Shown: piece after piece, positions 33,134-41,191 of the stretch
How the letters are laid out: each line of letters starts with the position of its first letter
Numbering within the stretch: the stretch's first letter is position 1
Source of the DNA: Parcubacteria group bacterium Athens0714_12
GTDB taxonomy: Bacteria; Patescibacteriota; Patescibacteriia; UBA2591; VMGY01
Direction of reading: 5' to 3'
DNA: 53,965 nt
Assembly (NCBI GenBank): GCA_007378955.1
Contig: VMGY01000002.1
Location: forward strand, 1-53,965
Translations under genes and position numbers: made by a program
The notes under the pieces: generated by a model
Databases searched by the model: none
Told to the model about the DNA's origin: nothing
Seen by the model: the letters and a program-made list of their open reading frames with translations, nothing else

Positions 33134-33610
33134 TTAAATTTTCGACTCGCCGTGGAGGGTCAGAATATTAGGCTCCTTGCCGTAAAACGGCATAATCGGC
33201 TTAAAAAATTTTGGCGGGAAAAAATCTATTTTTCCCGTTGAATTTGTTTTAACGCCTTTAATCGGAAGATTTAAACTCCAAGCCAAAGCATTCGCGATTG
33301 ATATACCCGCTCTTAAAGAAGTAAAAGCTCCCGGCCCCTTAACAACGATTATCCCTTTTAAATCCTTGCCCCGTAGGATATTGCCAATCTTATCAAATTT
33401 TAATAAATCTTTTGCTGGAGATAATTTTGAAGAAAATATCCTATGGGGTTTGATTTTTATTTTATTATTCTTTAATAATTTATCTATCACTAATAATAAT
33501 TTTTCCGTTTCTCCGAATTCTCTTTTAAAATTAATTTTTTGGATTAATTTTCCTTCTTTTATCAAAGCGACTGATTTATTTTCTAACGCCGTGTCAATAA
33601 AAAGCAACAT
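33134..33610 (-). CDS. tsaB: TsaB-like tRNA threonylcarbamoyladenosine protein, short form
   Basis: A 158-residue member of the YeaZ/TsaB family, the scaffold partner of TsaD in t6A37 tRNA modification. The start LLFIDTALENKSVAL and the IIVVKGPGAFTSLRAGISIANALAWSLNLPI block are characteristic. Typical TsaB is about 220 residues; here the C-terminal subdomain is largely missing, ending in PFYGKEPNI, which I have seen in other CPR versions. Residues about 55-82 (from PHRIFSSK to ILRGKD) are encoded by an in-frame palindromic repeat. It follows the wHTH regulator by 23 bases. Confidence 0.85.
   Translation of the reverse strand: MLLFIDTALENKSVALIKEGKLIQKINFKREFGETEKLLLVIDKLLKNNKIKIKPHRIFSSKLSPAKDLLKFDKIGNILRGKDLKGIIVVKGPGAFTSLRAGISIANALAWSLNLPIKGVKTNSTGKIDFFPPKFFKPIMPFYGKEPNILTLHGESKI
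33369..33448 (-). repeat. Palindromic repeat inserted in frame in tsaB
   Basis: CCCCGTAGGATATT (33369-33382) and AATATCCTATGGGG (33435-33448) form a 14-bp inverted repeat with one mismatch. On the coding strand the 80-base element is read through without a stop. It sits just before the conserved GIIVVKGPGAFTSLR strand. Confidence 0.75.
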
Positions 33611-33633
33611 ACTAAAATTGTTAAAATTATCTT

Positions 33634-34278
33634 TTATTTTAAATTATCTATTAAAACCACTTTTTTATTTTCTAAAATATCAAATAAAAAACAATCCGTT
33701 AAATCGCTCCGGTATTTAAATTCCTGTAAACTCATAACCGTATAATTAATTTCTCTTCCCAAATCAGTTTCTATTTTTTTAATTAAATATTTAATCTTTT
33801 TTCTTTTCACCCTGCCAACCACCAACAAATCCGTTTTAGAAGGCGTGTTGGTAAAAAATCCGGACAGCGCCAAATAATAAATTTTGCCTAATTTTTTAAT
33901 TCTCGCGACTAAAAATTCTTCTAAAAGAAGTTGTGATTTCGCTAAAAGGGCTTTTAATTCGGGATAAAGAATAAAATCTTTATTCAAAATATAATGCTGT
34001 TCAAACTTTATTTTATCTTCCATTCGCTCAACGGTTAATGGCTCTTTTTCGCCTTTTTCTTTAATATTTTTTTTAGCCGGCTTCTTGGGAGGCGCTTTCG
34101 CTTTTACCTCCTTGATTAAATTTAAATTTTTTAAATTTTCTATTTCTTTCTTGACGGAATTAATTTTAAGGCCGGTTCTCTGGCAAATATCTTTTAAATA
34201 ATAAACTGCTAAATCATTGATTAAAAATAATCTTAATAATTTAACTCTTGTTTTTGAAGCAAAAAGTCTTTCAAGCAT
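33634..34278 (-). CDS. wHTH regulator with nucleotidyltransferase-like domain
   Basis: A 214-residue protein. The N terminus is a winged helix (about 1-60: SKTRVKLLRLFLIND and LKDICQRTGLKINSVKKEIENL). A Lys/Pro-rich linker (about 62-85) leads to a C-terminal domain (about 115-210) with LALSGFFTNTPSKTDLLVVGRVKRKK, which resembles a degenerate minimal nucleotidyltransferase core lacking the standard GSxxxGxxxxxSDxD motif. It is divergent to the 685-residue membrane protein, with a perfect palindrome 4 bases from its start, so it may control both. Confidence 0.7.
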   Translation of the reverse strand: MLERLFASKTRVKLLRLFLINDLAVYYLKDICQRTGLKINSVKKEIENLKNLNLIKEVKAKAPPKKPAKKNIKEKGEKEPLTVERMEDKIKFEQHYILNKDFILYPELKALLAKSQLLLEEFLVARIKKLGKIYYLALSGFFTNTPSKTDLLVVGRVKRKKIKYLIKKIETDLGREINYTVMSLQEFKYRSDLTDCFLFDILENKKVVLIDNLK

Positions 34279-34281
34279 AAT

Positions 34282-34297
34282 TATTCATATATGAATA
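34282..34297. promoter_or_regulatory. Perfect 16-bp palindrome, possible operator
   Basis: TATTCATATATGAATA lies between the divergent wHTH gene (start at 34278) and the gene starting at 34348. A TATAAT hexamer at 34313-34318 and another at 34324-34329 lie beside it on the plus strand. It is well placed for binding by a dimeric regulator. Confidence 0.55.
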
Positions 34298-34347
34298 TTT
34301 ATATATATATAGTATAATACTCTTATAATCCGATGTAAACCCATCTT

Positions 34348-36405
34348 ATGATTGGATATAATTTAGAAATGGCCAAACTTTTTATCTATAATGCTAAAAA
34401 AAGCAAATCTTTCCCCTATTGCGATATTTCTTTATTCGCGGATGAAAAAAATCCTTTAATCATGCTGGGAGAAATCAAGCTGAATATTCCGGAAAATAAA
34501 AAAATCTTGCAATTTATTTTTGACTCTTTTAAAAAGCATTATCAAATATTATCCATAGACAGCCTTGTTAATAATTTAGAATTGCGGCTTGAAAGCGCCT
34601 TGCAAAAAACCAACCAAGAATTGCAAGTAGAATTAATAAGAAGGAATAAAAAAGAATGGCTGGAAAAATGCAGTTTGCTTATCGGCGCGATGGAGGAGAA
34701 AATGGTCCATTTTACTTATTTGGGCGATGAAATGGAAATTTTTTTAATCCGGGGCAATAAAATTATTAATGTTTTAAATGGCCGAGCGAGCAATAAAATA
34801 AATCCTTTGAAAATATTTACCCACATAACCTCGGGAAGTTTGAATGGCAATGACAATCTCCTTTTTTGCAATTCAGCTCTTTTGGATTATTTTTCCCAAG
34901 AAAAACTTAGAAAAGTTATTTTAAGCAATCCCCCGGAAAAGGCCTGCCAATACCTGAAATCATTGATTATTACCGAATTAGAATCAAAAACCAGCGTCAT
35001 CGCCGCGATCTTTAAAATATCTTCATTTAAAATAAAAGAAACGTTGCCTCCCTTGCCCCAAGAGCAAGAAATAGAGATCGAAGCAAAGTCTTCTCCCCTG
35101 CCGATGCCTCAAATTATTTCCTCGCCGCCGATTTTTAAAAAATGGCTGGAAATATTTTTAAACAAATTAAATTTTCTTTTAGATTTTTTAAAAAAGATTA
35201 AAAGCCTTGCCGTTAAAATCGCGCCTTTCTTTAAAGAAAAGTTTTCCATAAAAAAATTAAAAGAAAAAATCGCGGTACTTAAAATTAAATTTAAATTTTT
35301 ATCGCCTTACCATAAAATAATCCTTTTGACCTGCTTGTTTCTTTTTCTTTTGTTCGCCCAAAGCATTGCTTTCCTTGGCGGAAAGCAAATAGCTAAAAAA
35401 CAACAAATTGAAGAAAATAAAATAACCATGGAAATTCAAGACAAGCAAATAGATATAGAAATTTCGCTGAATTACGGGGATAAAGAAAAAGCGGAAAAAA
35501 CAGCCCTTGAAACAAAATTAATGATTCAAAAACTTTCTTCCCGAACCGAAAAACAAAAAAATTTAATCAAAGAATTGGAAGAAAAAAATCAAATTTTATT
35601 GAATAAAGCTCGAGATATTTTTATCGCCAAGCCCGAATTAATCGCCAGCCTTTCATCCCTGAAAGAAAGTTTTAATCCTCAAAAATTATTTTTCTCCGGA
35701 CAAGAGCTTTACGCGCTTGACTTGGAAAATAACATTTTTTCTAAAACCGTTCTTCAAAATAAAGAGACTTCTTTCAATGAAATGCCATCGGAGGAAAAAT
35801 TTAAAGCCGCGGTCTTGCTGGATAATGAAAACTTGCTGCTTGTCGACGCCGAAGGAAAATTATCAAAGCTTAATCTGAAAGAAAATTCATTGACTGATTA
35901 TAAAATTAATTCGGAAAAAGAAAAAGAAATCCGAGACGCGGCGATTTATCAGGATAAACTTTATTTATTGGACATAAAAAATAATCAAATTTTAAAATAC
36001 AAAAAAATACAAAATGAATTTTCAGAGGAAGCAAATTGGCTGAAAGAAAAAATGACCCTTGAAGATTCAACTTCTTTCGCGATTGACGGCAATGTCTATT
36101 TAACAAAAGAAAACGGCCAAATTTTAAAACTATATAAAGGAAAGATAGAAAACTTTAACATTTCTAATTTAAAAGGAGAACCGATAAAAGAAAAAATTAA
36201 AGTATTCACTGATTTGGAAATGAAATTTATTTACCTCCTTGACTCTCTAAACAAAAGGGTGGTAATTATCAATAAAGAAAATAAAACCATAGAGAAGCAA
36301 TTAAAATGCGAAGAATTTTTTGCCGTGAATAATTTGCTGATCTTGGAAAAAGAGAAAAAAATTTATTTATTAAGCGAAAGAAATCTTTTTGAAATTAAAA
36401 TTTAA
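34348..36405 (+). CDS. Degenerate PP2C-like / coiled-coil / beta-propeller membrane protein
   Basis: One of two plus-strand genes. The 685-residue product has an N-terminal domain (about 1-230) that resembles a PP2C phosphatase fold: NDNLLFCNSALLDYFSQEKL mirrors the usual LLCSDGLxDxLS segment, but the metal-binding Asp residues are missing, so it is likely inactive. A Pro-rich linker (240-262), a basic amphipathic stretch, a membrane helix (about 325-346), a coiled coil (350-425) and a beta-rich C-terminal half with repeated YALD-, LLLVDAEGKL- and LYLLDIKNN-type strands (a probable beta-propeller) follow. The propeller would lie outside the cell. Function unknown; it may carry a signal across the membrane. 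Confidence 0.7.
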   Translation: MIGYNLEMAKLFIYNAKKSKSFPYCDISLFADEKNPLIMLGEIKLNIPENKKILQFIFDSFKKHYQILSIDSLVNNLELRLESALQKTNQELQVELIRRNKKEWLEKCSLLIGAMEEKMVHFTYLGDEMEIFLIRGNKIINVLNGRASNKINPLKIFTHITSGSLNGNDNLLFCNSALLDYFSQEKLRKVILSNPPEKACQYLKSLIITELESKTSVIAAIFKISSFKIKETLPPLPQEQEIEIEAKSSPLPMPQIISSPPIFKKWLEIFLNKLNFLLDFLKKIKSLAVKIAPFFKEKFSIKKLKEKIAVLKIKFKFLSPYHKIILLTCLFLFLLFAQSIAFLGGKQIAKKQQIEENKITMEIQDKQIDIEISLNYGDKEKAEKTALETKLMIQKLSSRTEKQKNLIKELEEKNQILLNKARDIFIAKPELIASLSSLKESFNPQKLFFSGQELYALDLENNIFSKTVLQNKETSFNEMPSEEKFKAAVLLDNENLLLVDAEGKLSKLNLKENSLTDYKINSEKEKEIRDAAIYQDKLYLLDIKNNQILKYKKIQNEFSEEANWLKEKMTLEDSTSFAIDGNVYLTKENGQILKLYKGKIENFNISNLKGEPIKEKIKVFTDLEMKFIYLLDSLNKRVVIINKENKTIEKQLKCEEFFAVNNLLILEKEKKIYLLSERNLFEIKI

Positions 36406-36437
36406 TTTTATTTTTTTAAAAATTTTATTCGCTTAAC

Positions 36438-36570
36438 ACGGGATTGCTTCGTCGTCGGACTTGAGTCCTCCTCCTCGCAATGACACTCTTCCTTTTGTCA
36501 TTGCGAGCGAGGCAGCAGCCGAGCGCGGCAATCCCGTTGTCTATCGCGCCCCCCTTTGTCATTGCGAGAA
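36438..36570. repeat. REP cluster after the 34348-36405 gene
   Basis: Three units of the GTCATTGCGAG / GCGGCAATCCCG family in alternating orientation lie between the ends of the convergent 34348-36405 and rplL genes. Confidence 0.8.
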
Positions 36571-36589
36571 ACAAAATAAAAACGCGATA

Positions 36590-36623
36590 AAAAAGAACTC
36601 CGCTTTAAAACGGAATTCTTTTT
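36590..36623 (-). terminator. Terminator of rplJL
   Basis: A 13-bp stem with one mismatch (AAAAAGAACTCCG and CGGAATTCTTTTT) with T runs on both strands; it can end rplJL on the minus strand and the 34348-36405 transcript on the plus strand. Confidence 0.82.
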
Positions 36624-36646
36624 TATTAAAACGCTCTTTGATAAAT

Positions 36647-37075
36647 CTATTTGAGAGTTACTTTCGCGCCAGCTTCTTCCAATTTCTTTTTAATCGTTTC
36701 CGCTTCTTCTTTGGCGGCGCCTTCTTTGATAATCTTAGGAGCGGCTTCTACTAAATCTTTGGCTTCTTTCAAGCCCTTTTGGGTAATCTCTCTGACTGCT
36801 TTAATCACATTTATTTTATTCGCCCCCATCTCCGTAAGCTCAACATTAAAGCTGGTTTTTTCTTCAGCTTGAGTTTCAGCTCCCGCGGCGGAAGCAACGG
36901 CCGCGCCAGCCATCATTTGAGGCTGGGAAGAAACGCCGAATTTTTCTTCTAAAACCTTAACTAACTCCGCTAAATCCAAGGCGCTTAAGTTAGAAATTTT
37001 TTCCACTAAATCTTTAAATTTAGCGGGAACTTCTTTCTCTTCTTGTTCTTGATTTTGTTTTTTTTCTTCTGACAT
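36647..37075 (-). CDS. rplL: 50S ribosomal protein L7/L12
   Basis: The 142-residue stalk protein that recruits translational GTPases. The N-terminal dimerisation part (about 17-52), the Ala-rich hinge ([16 protein letters not shown], about 54-70) and the C-terminal domain ([30 protein letters not shown]) are complete. An additional acidic/Gln-rich N-terminal extension of about 16 residues makes it longer than the usual 120-130. Confidence 0.98.
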   Translation of the reverse strand: MSEEKKQNQEQEEKEVPAKFKDLVEKISNLSALDLAELVKVLEEKFGVSSQPQMMAGAAVASAAGAETQAEEKTSFNVELTEMGANKINVIKAVREITQKGLKEAKDLVEAAPKIIKEGAAKEEAETIKKKLEEAGAKVTLK

Positions 37076-37128
37076 AAATTTTCCTTAGGTTTAATAATAA
37101 CAAGCAAATTATCTTGCCATTATATTAA

Positions 37129-37647
37129 TTATTTTTTTGATAAATTATTTAAAAGGCAAGTTAATCCTCTTAAATTCCCTTGTAAAACATTGACTAAGCG
37201 ACTTACGGGCGATTTAATTTGCCATAACAATTTACTTATTAATTCCGGCTTGGACGGCAATTTGGATAATTCCAATACTTTTTCTAAATTAATAAATTTT
37301 CTTTCCAAAATACCTCCTTTTATTTTCAACGCTTTATGCTCTTTACTGAATTTAGTTAAAACCTTGACTGGCGTTATTTCATCTTCATAACCGAATAATA
37401 TGCCTAAACCGCCTTCCATTTCGCCAAGCTTGATATCTTCTATCCCCGCGTTTTTTAAAGATAATTCAGTCAAAGTTTTTTTAGATATTATATAATCGCT
37501 CTGTTGTTTTTTTAATAAATTTTTTAATTCTTGAATTTCTTTGACCTTTAAGCCAAAATAATCGGCAAAAACAGCGATTTTCATTTTGCCGAATTTTTCT
37601 TTTAAATTTTCGACCATTTGTTTTTTTTGTTCTTTTGTTTTAGCCAT
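37129..37647 (-). CDS. rplJ: 50S ribosomal protein L10
   Basis: The 172-residue protein anchors L7/L12 dimers to the ribosome. MAKTKEQKKQMVENLKEKF and VFADYFGLKVKEIQELKNLL are the conserved N-terminal block, followed by ISKKTLTELSLKNAG and GILFGYEDEITPVKVLTKF. The C-terminal helix that binds L7/L12 is present. It heads an rplJ-rplL operon with a 53-base gap; a likely autogenous leader lies upstream. Confidence 0.97.
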   Translation of the reverse strand: MAKTKEQKKQMVENLKEKFGKMKIAVFADYFGLKVKEIQELKNLLKKQQSDYIISKKTLTELSLKNAGIEDIKLGEMEGGLGILFGYEDEITPVKVLTKFSKEHKALKIKGGILERKFINLEKVLELSKLPSKPELISKLLWQIKSPVSRLVNVLQGNLRGLTCLLNNLSKK

Positions 37648-37685
37648 AATGATATTTTTTAACGCAACAAATTACGAATCCCTGT

Positions 37686-37727
37686 CAGCAGGGTAGGTTG
37701 AATGACGTCATCCAACCTACCCTGCTG
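37686..37727. repeat. Long perfect hairpin in the rplJ 5' region
   Basis: A 15-bp perfect inverted repeat (CAGCAGGGTAGGTTG at 37686-37700, complement at 37713-37727) around AATGACGTCATC, itself palindromic. No T run follows on the minus strand, so it is not a typical terminator. It is 38 bases upstream of the rplJ start. Confidence 0.75.
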
Positions 37728-37735
37728 ATTTAGTC

Positions 37736-37830
37736 ATAAAATTAAAAATCTGCATTACCGCAGATTTAAAAGACTTTCGCCTAAATAGGATATTAAGCCT
37801 TTCAGCGCCTATTTTCTACGGCAGATATTG
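37736..37830 (-). promoter_or_regulatory. Probable L10 ribosomal-protein leader with attenuator
   Basis: On the minus strand, 37830-37768 contains ATAGGCGCTGAAAGGCTTAATATCC...TTTAGGCG, similar in layout to the L10 leader RNA (a stem closed by ATAGG/CCTAT, an inner hairpin, a TTAAT bulge and a following AGGCG). It leads to a terminator-type hairpin (AAATCTGC at 37767-37760, GCAGATTT at 37753-37746) with a TTTTTAATTTT tail. The leader 5' end has ATCTGC, which could pair with the terminator 3' arm as an antiterminator. L10 or L10(L12)4 binding would then control read-through. Confidence 0.55.
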
Positions 37831-37832
37831 AT

Positions 37833-38009
37833 TGAGATGGTTGCAAAACTGCTTCGGCTGCAATTTGCTATTTTCAGCCAATGCTTCGTCAAGCTGCGTA
37901 AAATGATTTTCGCCGTAATTCTATTACGGTTCAAATCATTTTACTTGCTTTCCTCGCCTTGGCTGAAACTATCTAAATTTCGCGACAAAACAGTTTTGCA
38001 ACCATCTCA
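37833..38009. repeat. MITE-like palindromic element, family A, complete copy
   Basis: A 177-bp element with perfect terminal inverted repeats of 18 bp (TGAGATGGTTGCAAAACT and complement) and an imperfectly palindromic body centred on ACGGCG/ATTCTATTACGG. The reverse complement matches 2681-2805. It lies between the beta-helix protein gene and the rplJ leader. Confidence 0.88.
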
Positions 38010-38073
38010 TTGTTTATATTTTAAACAAAAACAGAATTTATGTCAAGTACATGTACAAGATGAGTGCATATTT

Positions 38074-39996
38074 TTACTCCACCCTCGCCTGAAAACTGAC
38101 TTGGCCGGAAACGCCCGCGGAGAGAGAAGAAATTGTCCAAGTGAGTTCGCCTGCTCCGGAGTTATATGTTCCTCCGTTGGTAGCGCTGTTTGCGATATAG
38201 GTTGTTCCTTCGGGAATTTCGTCGGTGATGACAATATTCCTTGCTTCCACGGCAGAGGTGTTTTGATAGGTTAAAGTGTAAGTAAGGGTATCTCCTGTTG
38301 AAGCTTCCGCCCTATCTACTTGTTTGGTAAGAGTAATGGAAGGCGGGATGATTGGTTCGGGTTCAGGAGTTGAACCGTAATTGCAAATATCAGACGGACA
38401 AGGATTGCCAAGATATTCCCAGATATATGAAGTGAGAGTGATGGGACCGCCATAGAGACCGTTGCCGTCGGTAACGAAGCCCCGATTCCCGGAAACCCCA
38501 TGCAGATTGTATTGCCGCATCCAACTACGAATCGTATCCTCTTGTGGAAACGGCCAAAGATTATCATCTGTCAATGTATCCCAACCAGCATCACCATACA
38601 ATGTTCCCGATATGCCTAGTCTCTTGATGATTTGAGGACCAATTTGCCCTTCGTTCATACCTCCTGTCTTTAAATAAGACCCATCCTCTATACGAACTAA
38701 ATATAACAGCCCGTTAGTTATAGGATTCCTATTCGTAATATCATGCGCACCTGCATTAGTTCCTGAATAATTTGCCCGATTACCATATAAACAATTATAA
38801 TCAACCCCACTATCAGATTTAACTAAAGCAATATCACTTAGCTTATAAAAAATATTATTCCTTACAAATTGGGCTCGATCTTCTACATTCAAACCACATC
38901 CATAAGGATCTGTACCCGGCCCCAAATCACCGAATAAACAATTCTCTACTCGAATATCTGACAATGCAGGAGGGGTATACCATTGCGATCCCTGAGCCAT
39001 ATCATAAAAAACAGAATTCTTCAAATAGGTACCAGTACTAGCGGACTCCCAATAGAGTCTACCATCCACATTATTCAAAGCTATAGAGGAATCAACTACA
39101 ACTCCCGTAGAACCATTAGCTCCATAAAATGCTCGCATTGTCCCAGATCCGCAATTACCTGGATCAGCACCATCGATTGATATACAGTTCTGAAACCAGT
39201 TAGGACCAGCACCATAATTAGTAAAACAACCTGCTTGTTCATTAGAATCTTCTTCACTCTTATCATATCTAGCTACACATCGTCTTAGAATATTATTGCT
39301 GCAAATACTGTGGTTACCCCATTCTCCTCCAAGTGAAAATTGATACCGCGCACGTCCCCAAGCAAAACAATCTTCTAATAAGCAATATGTACTCCTTTGA
39401 ACATAAAAATTATAATACACATCATCCGCTGGCGGATTAGCACTAGACATAGGCTCGTATGCAGCACATCGTAATACTTTAATATGATTGCAATAATAAA
39501 GATGAAAATTGGTAGCACCAGGTCCACCTGAATTCCTAAACACTAAACCCTCAAACTGAATATATGAGCGATTATAAATATACACAGGATTTCTTGGTGA
39601 TATACCTTCCCCATCTATAATAACTCCAAAATCATGCTCAGCTTTAATCGTCGTGTAAGCGTCAGCTGAGCCATTTGGAATTCCATTCCATTCCCATCCG
39701 GTATTCGTGCACATCATATTCTGCATGCCAGTATATACTCCGCTCTTAATAATAAGTGTGTCCCCTTTGGACATTAAAGCAATTCCGGATTTGATATATT
39801 TCTTGGGATTTAATTCTGTTCCTGTTCCGCTATCATTAATCGCGGAACCATCAACATAATAAGTCGCATGAGTCTGGGCGTTGGCGGGTTGATATATTTT
39901 ATTTGAAAAAATAAAAATAATCATAGCAATTATTAAAATTGCTATAATTAAAACAAGCTTATTGTTCTTGCGGGAAAATGAAAAAATTGATTTCAT
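38074..39996 (-). CDS. Secreted parallel beta-helix protein with DUF11 repeat
   Basis: A 640-residue exported protein. A signal anchor (about 13-33) ends at ANAQT. The main part (about 45-480) is a right-handed beta-helix of the pectate-lyase/NosD style, opening with YYVDGSAINDSGTGTELNPKKYIKSG and running through NRSYIQFEGLVFRNSGG and NHIKVLRCAAYEP coils. A C-terminal DUF11-like beta domain (about 552-640) has SITLTKQVDRAEASTGDTLTYTL-type start. No catalytic residues can be named. The middle of the gene uses fewer GC-rich codons than its neighbours (many CTA, AGT, TCA, ATA codons), which could mean recent acquisition. Confidence 0.82.
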   Translation of the reverse strand: MKSIFSFSRKNNKLVLIIAILIIAMIIFIFSNKIYQPANAQTHATYYVDGSAINDSGTGTELNPKKYIKSGIALMSKGDTLIIKSGVYTGMQNMMCTNTGWEWNGIPNGSADAYTTIKAEHDFGVIIDGEGISPRNPVYIYNRSYIQFEGLVFRNSGGPGATNFHLYYCNHIKVLRCAAYEPMSSANPPADDVYYNFYVQRSTYCLLEDCFAWGRARYQFSLGGEWGNHSICSNNILRRCVARYDKSEEDSNEQAGCFTNYGAGPNWFQNCISIDGADPGNCGSGTMRAFYGANGSTGVVVDSSIALNNVDGRLYWESASTGTYLKNSVFYDMAQGSQWYTPPALSDIRVENCLFGDLGPGTDPYGCGLNVEDRAQFVRNNIFYKLSDIALVKSDSGVDYNCLYGNRANYSGTNAGAHDITNRNPITNGLLYLVRIEDGSYLKTGGMNEGQIGPQIIKRLGISGTLYGDAGWDTLTDDNLWPFPQEDTIRSWMRQYNLHGVSGNRGFVTDGNGLYGGPITLTSYIWEYLGNPCPSDICNYGSTPEPEPIIPPSITLTKQVDRAEASTGDTLTYTLTYQNTSAVEARNIVITDEIPEGTTYIANSATNGGTYNSGAGELTWTISSLSAGVSGQVSFQARVE

Positions 39997-40183
39997 TTGA
40001 TTGATTATATTTTTTTATCTTTTATTTATTCTCGAAGTTTCCATTATTAAAAGACAACTATCTTTAGGGAAATTGATTTTTTTATGAGTATTTTTATTGA
40101 GAGTGTTTTAGACATTATTGCTTAGGATTATTATAGTATAACTTGATAAAAAAAGATACGCTGCTGCGGATAAAATAATATTA

Positions 40184-41191
40184 TTATTTTAAATATTTTG
40201 CTTTATTTCTATTATGCTCTTCAATGGTCTTGCTAAAAATAATTTCGCCGTCGTCTTTTGATAAAAAATACCAATAATTCGTCTTTTCGGGATAAATCGC
40301 CGCTTTGATAGAGCTTAAAGAGGGATTGCAAATCGGACCGGGAGGAAGGCCGGGATTAATGTATGTGTTATAAGGAGATTTTATCTTTGTGTCCTCAAAG
40401 GATAATTTTTTATTATTTCCTAAAATATAATTTATCGTCGCGCAAGATTCCAGCGCCTTGCCTATTTTCAACCTTTTATAAAATACATCCGCCACAATTT
40501 TTCTGTCCTCATTCTTGCGAGCCTCTTTTTCCACCAAACTCGCCATAATTAAAATTTCAAAAATAGTTTTACTCTGGCTCTTTATTTCTTCCCTCAAATC
40601 CTTATTTAATTTTTTATTAAAATTATCAAGCATCTTTTCAATAATCTCTTTGGCGTTGCTATCAATATAAACCTGATAGGTATCAGGAAAAAGATATCCT
40701 TCTAAACCGGTTAAAGCCGGCTTATCTTTTAAAAAATCGTATATTTCCAGCCACTTTTGACTGCCACCATTAACAATTTTTAAAAAATCGTCCTTTTTTG
40801 CCAATTTCCTCTCTTCCAAATATTCAGCTATTTTTTTGCTGTCCCAATCTTCAATAATAGTAATTTTTATTTCTCGTAGCGCGTTTTTGGATGTTAGGAT
40901 ATTCGCGATATCCTCCATTTTCATTCCCGCGTATAATTTATATTCCCCGATTTGAAATTTATTTTCCAGTTTTTTTAAAAAAATATAAAATCTGAAAGCA
41001 AACCCGTTGTCTATCAATCTTTCGTTTCTTAAATTATAAACAATCGCGTTTGCCGACTCGCCTTCGTCAATCTTAAAAATAACTTCTCTTGAGCCTTCAA
41101 AATTAACCGCTAAAGTATTGGAATAATAATTTATTCCCAGTAGCGGGATAATAACTAATAAAATAATAATTGAAATAAATTTCCTATTCAT
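40184..41191 (-). CDS. mltG: Endolytic transglycosylase MltG
   Basis: A 335-residue YceG/MltG-family enzyme that cuts nascent glycan strands and so ends their elongation. One N-terminal membrane helix (about 5-25), a LysM-like part (FKIDEGESANAIVYNLRNERLID) and the catalytic domain with ASLVEKEAR (catalytic Glu about 222), RKIVADVFYKRL and SPYNTYINPGLPPGPICNP. It overlaps pcm by 4 bases (ATGA), so the two are translationally coupled. Confidence 0.95.
   Translation of the reverse strand: MNRKFISIIILLVIIPLLGINYYSNTLAVNFEGSREVIFKIDEGESANAIVYNLRNERLIDNGFAFRFYIFLKKLENKFQIGEYKLYAGMKMEDIANILTSKNALREIKITIIEDWDSKKIAEYLEERKLAKKDDFLKIVNGGSQKWLEIYDFLKDKPALTGLEGYLFPDTYQVYIDSNAKEIIEKMLDNFNKKLNKDLREEIKSQSKTIFEILIMASLVEKEARKNEDRKIVADVFYKRLKIGKALESCATINYILGNNKKLSFEDTKIKSPYNTYINPGLPPGPICNPSLSSIKAAIYPEKTNYWYFLSKDDGEIIFSKTIEEHNRNKAKYLK

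Noticed and set aside
36461-36754. 97-codon plus-strand ORF before rplL
   Set aside because: It begins in REP sequence and runs antisense into rplL; no independent support.
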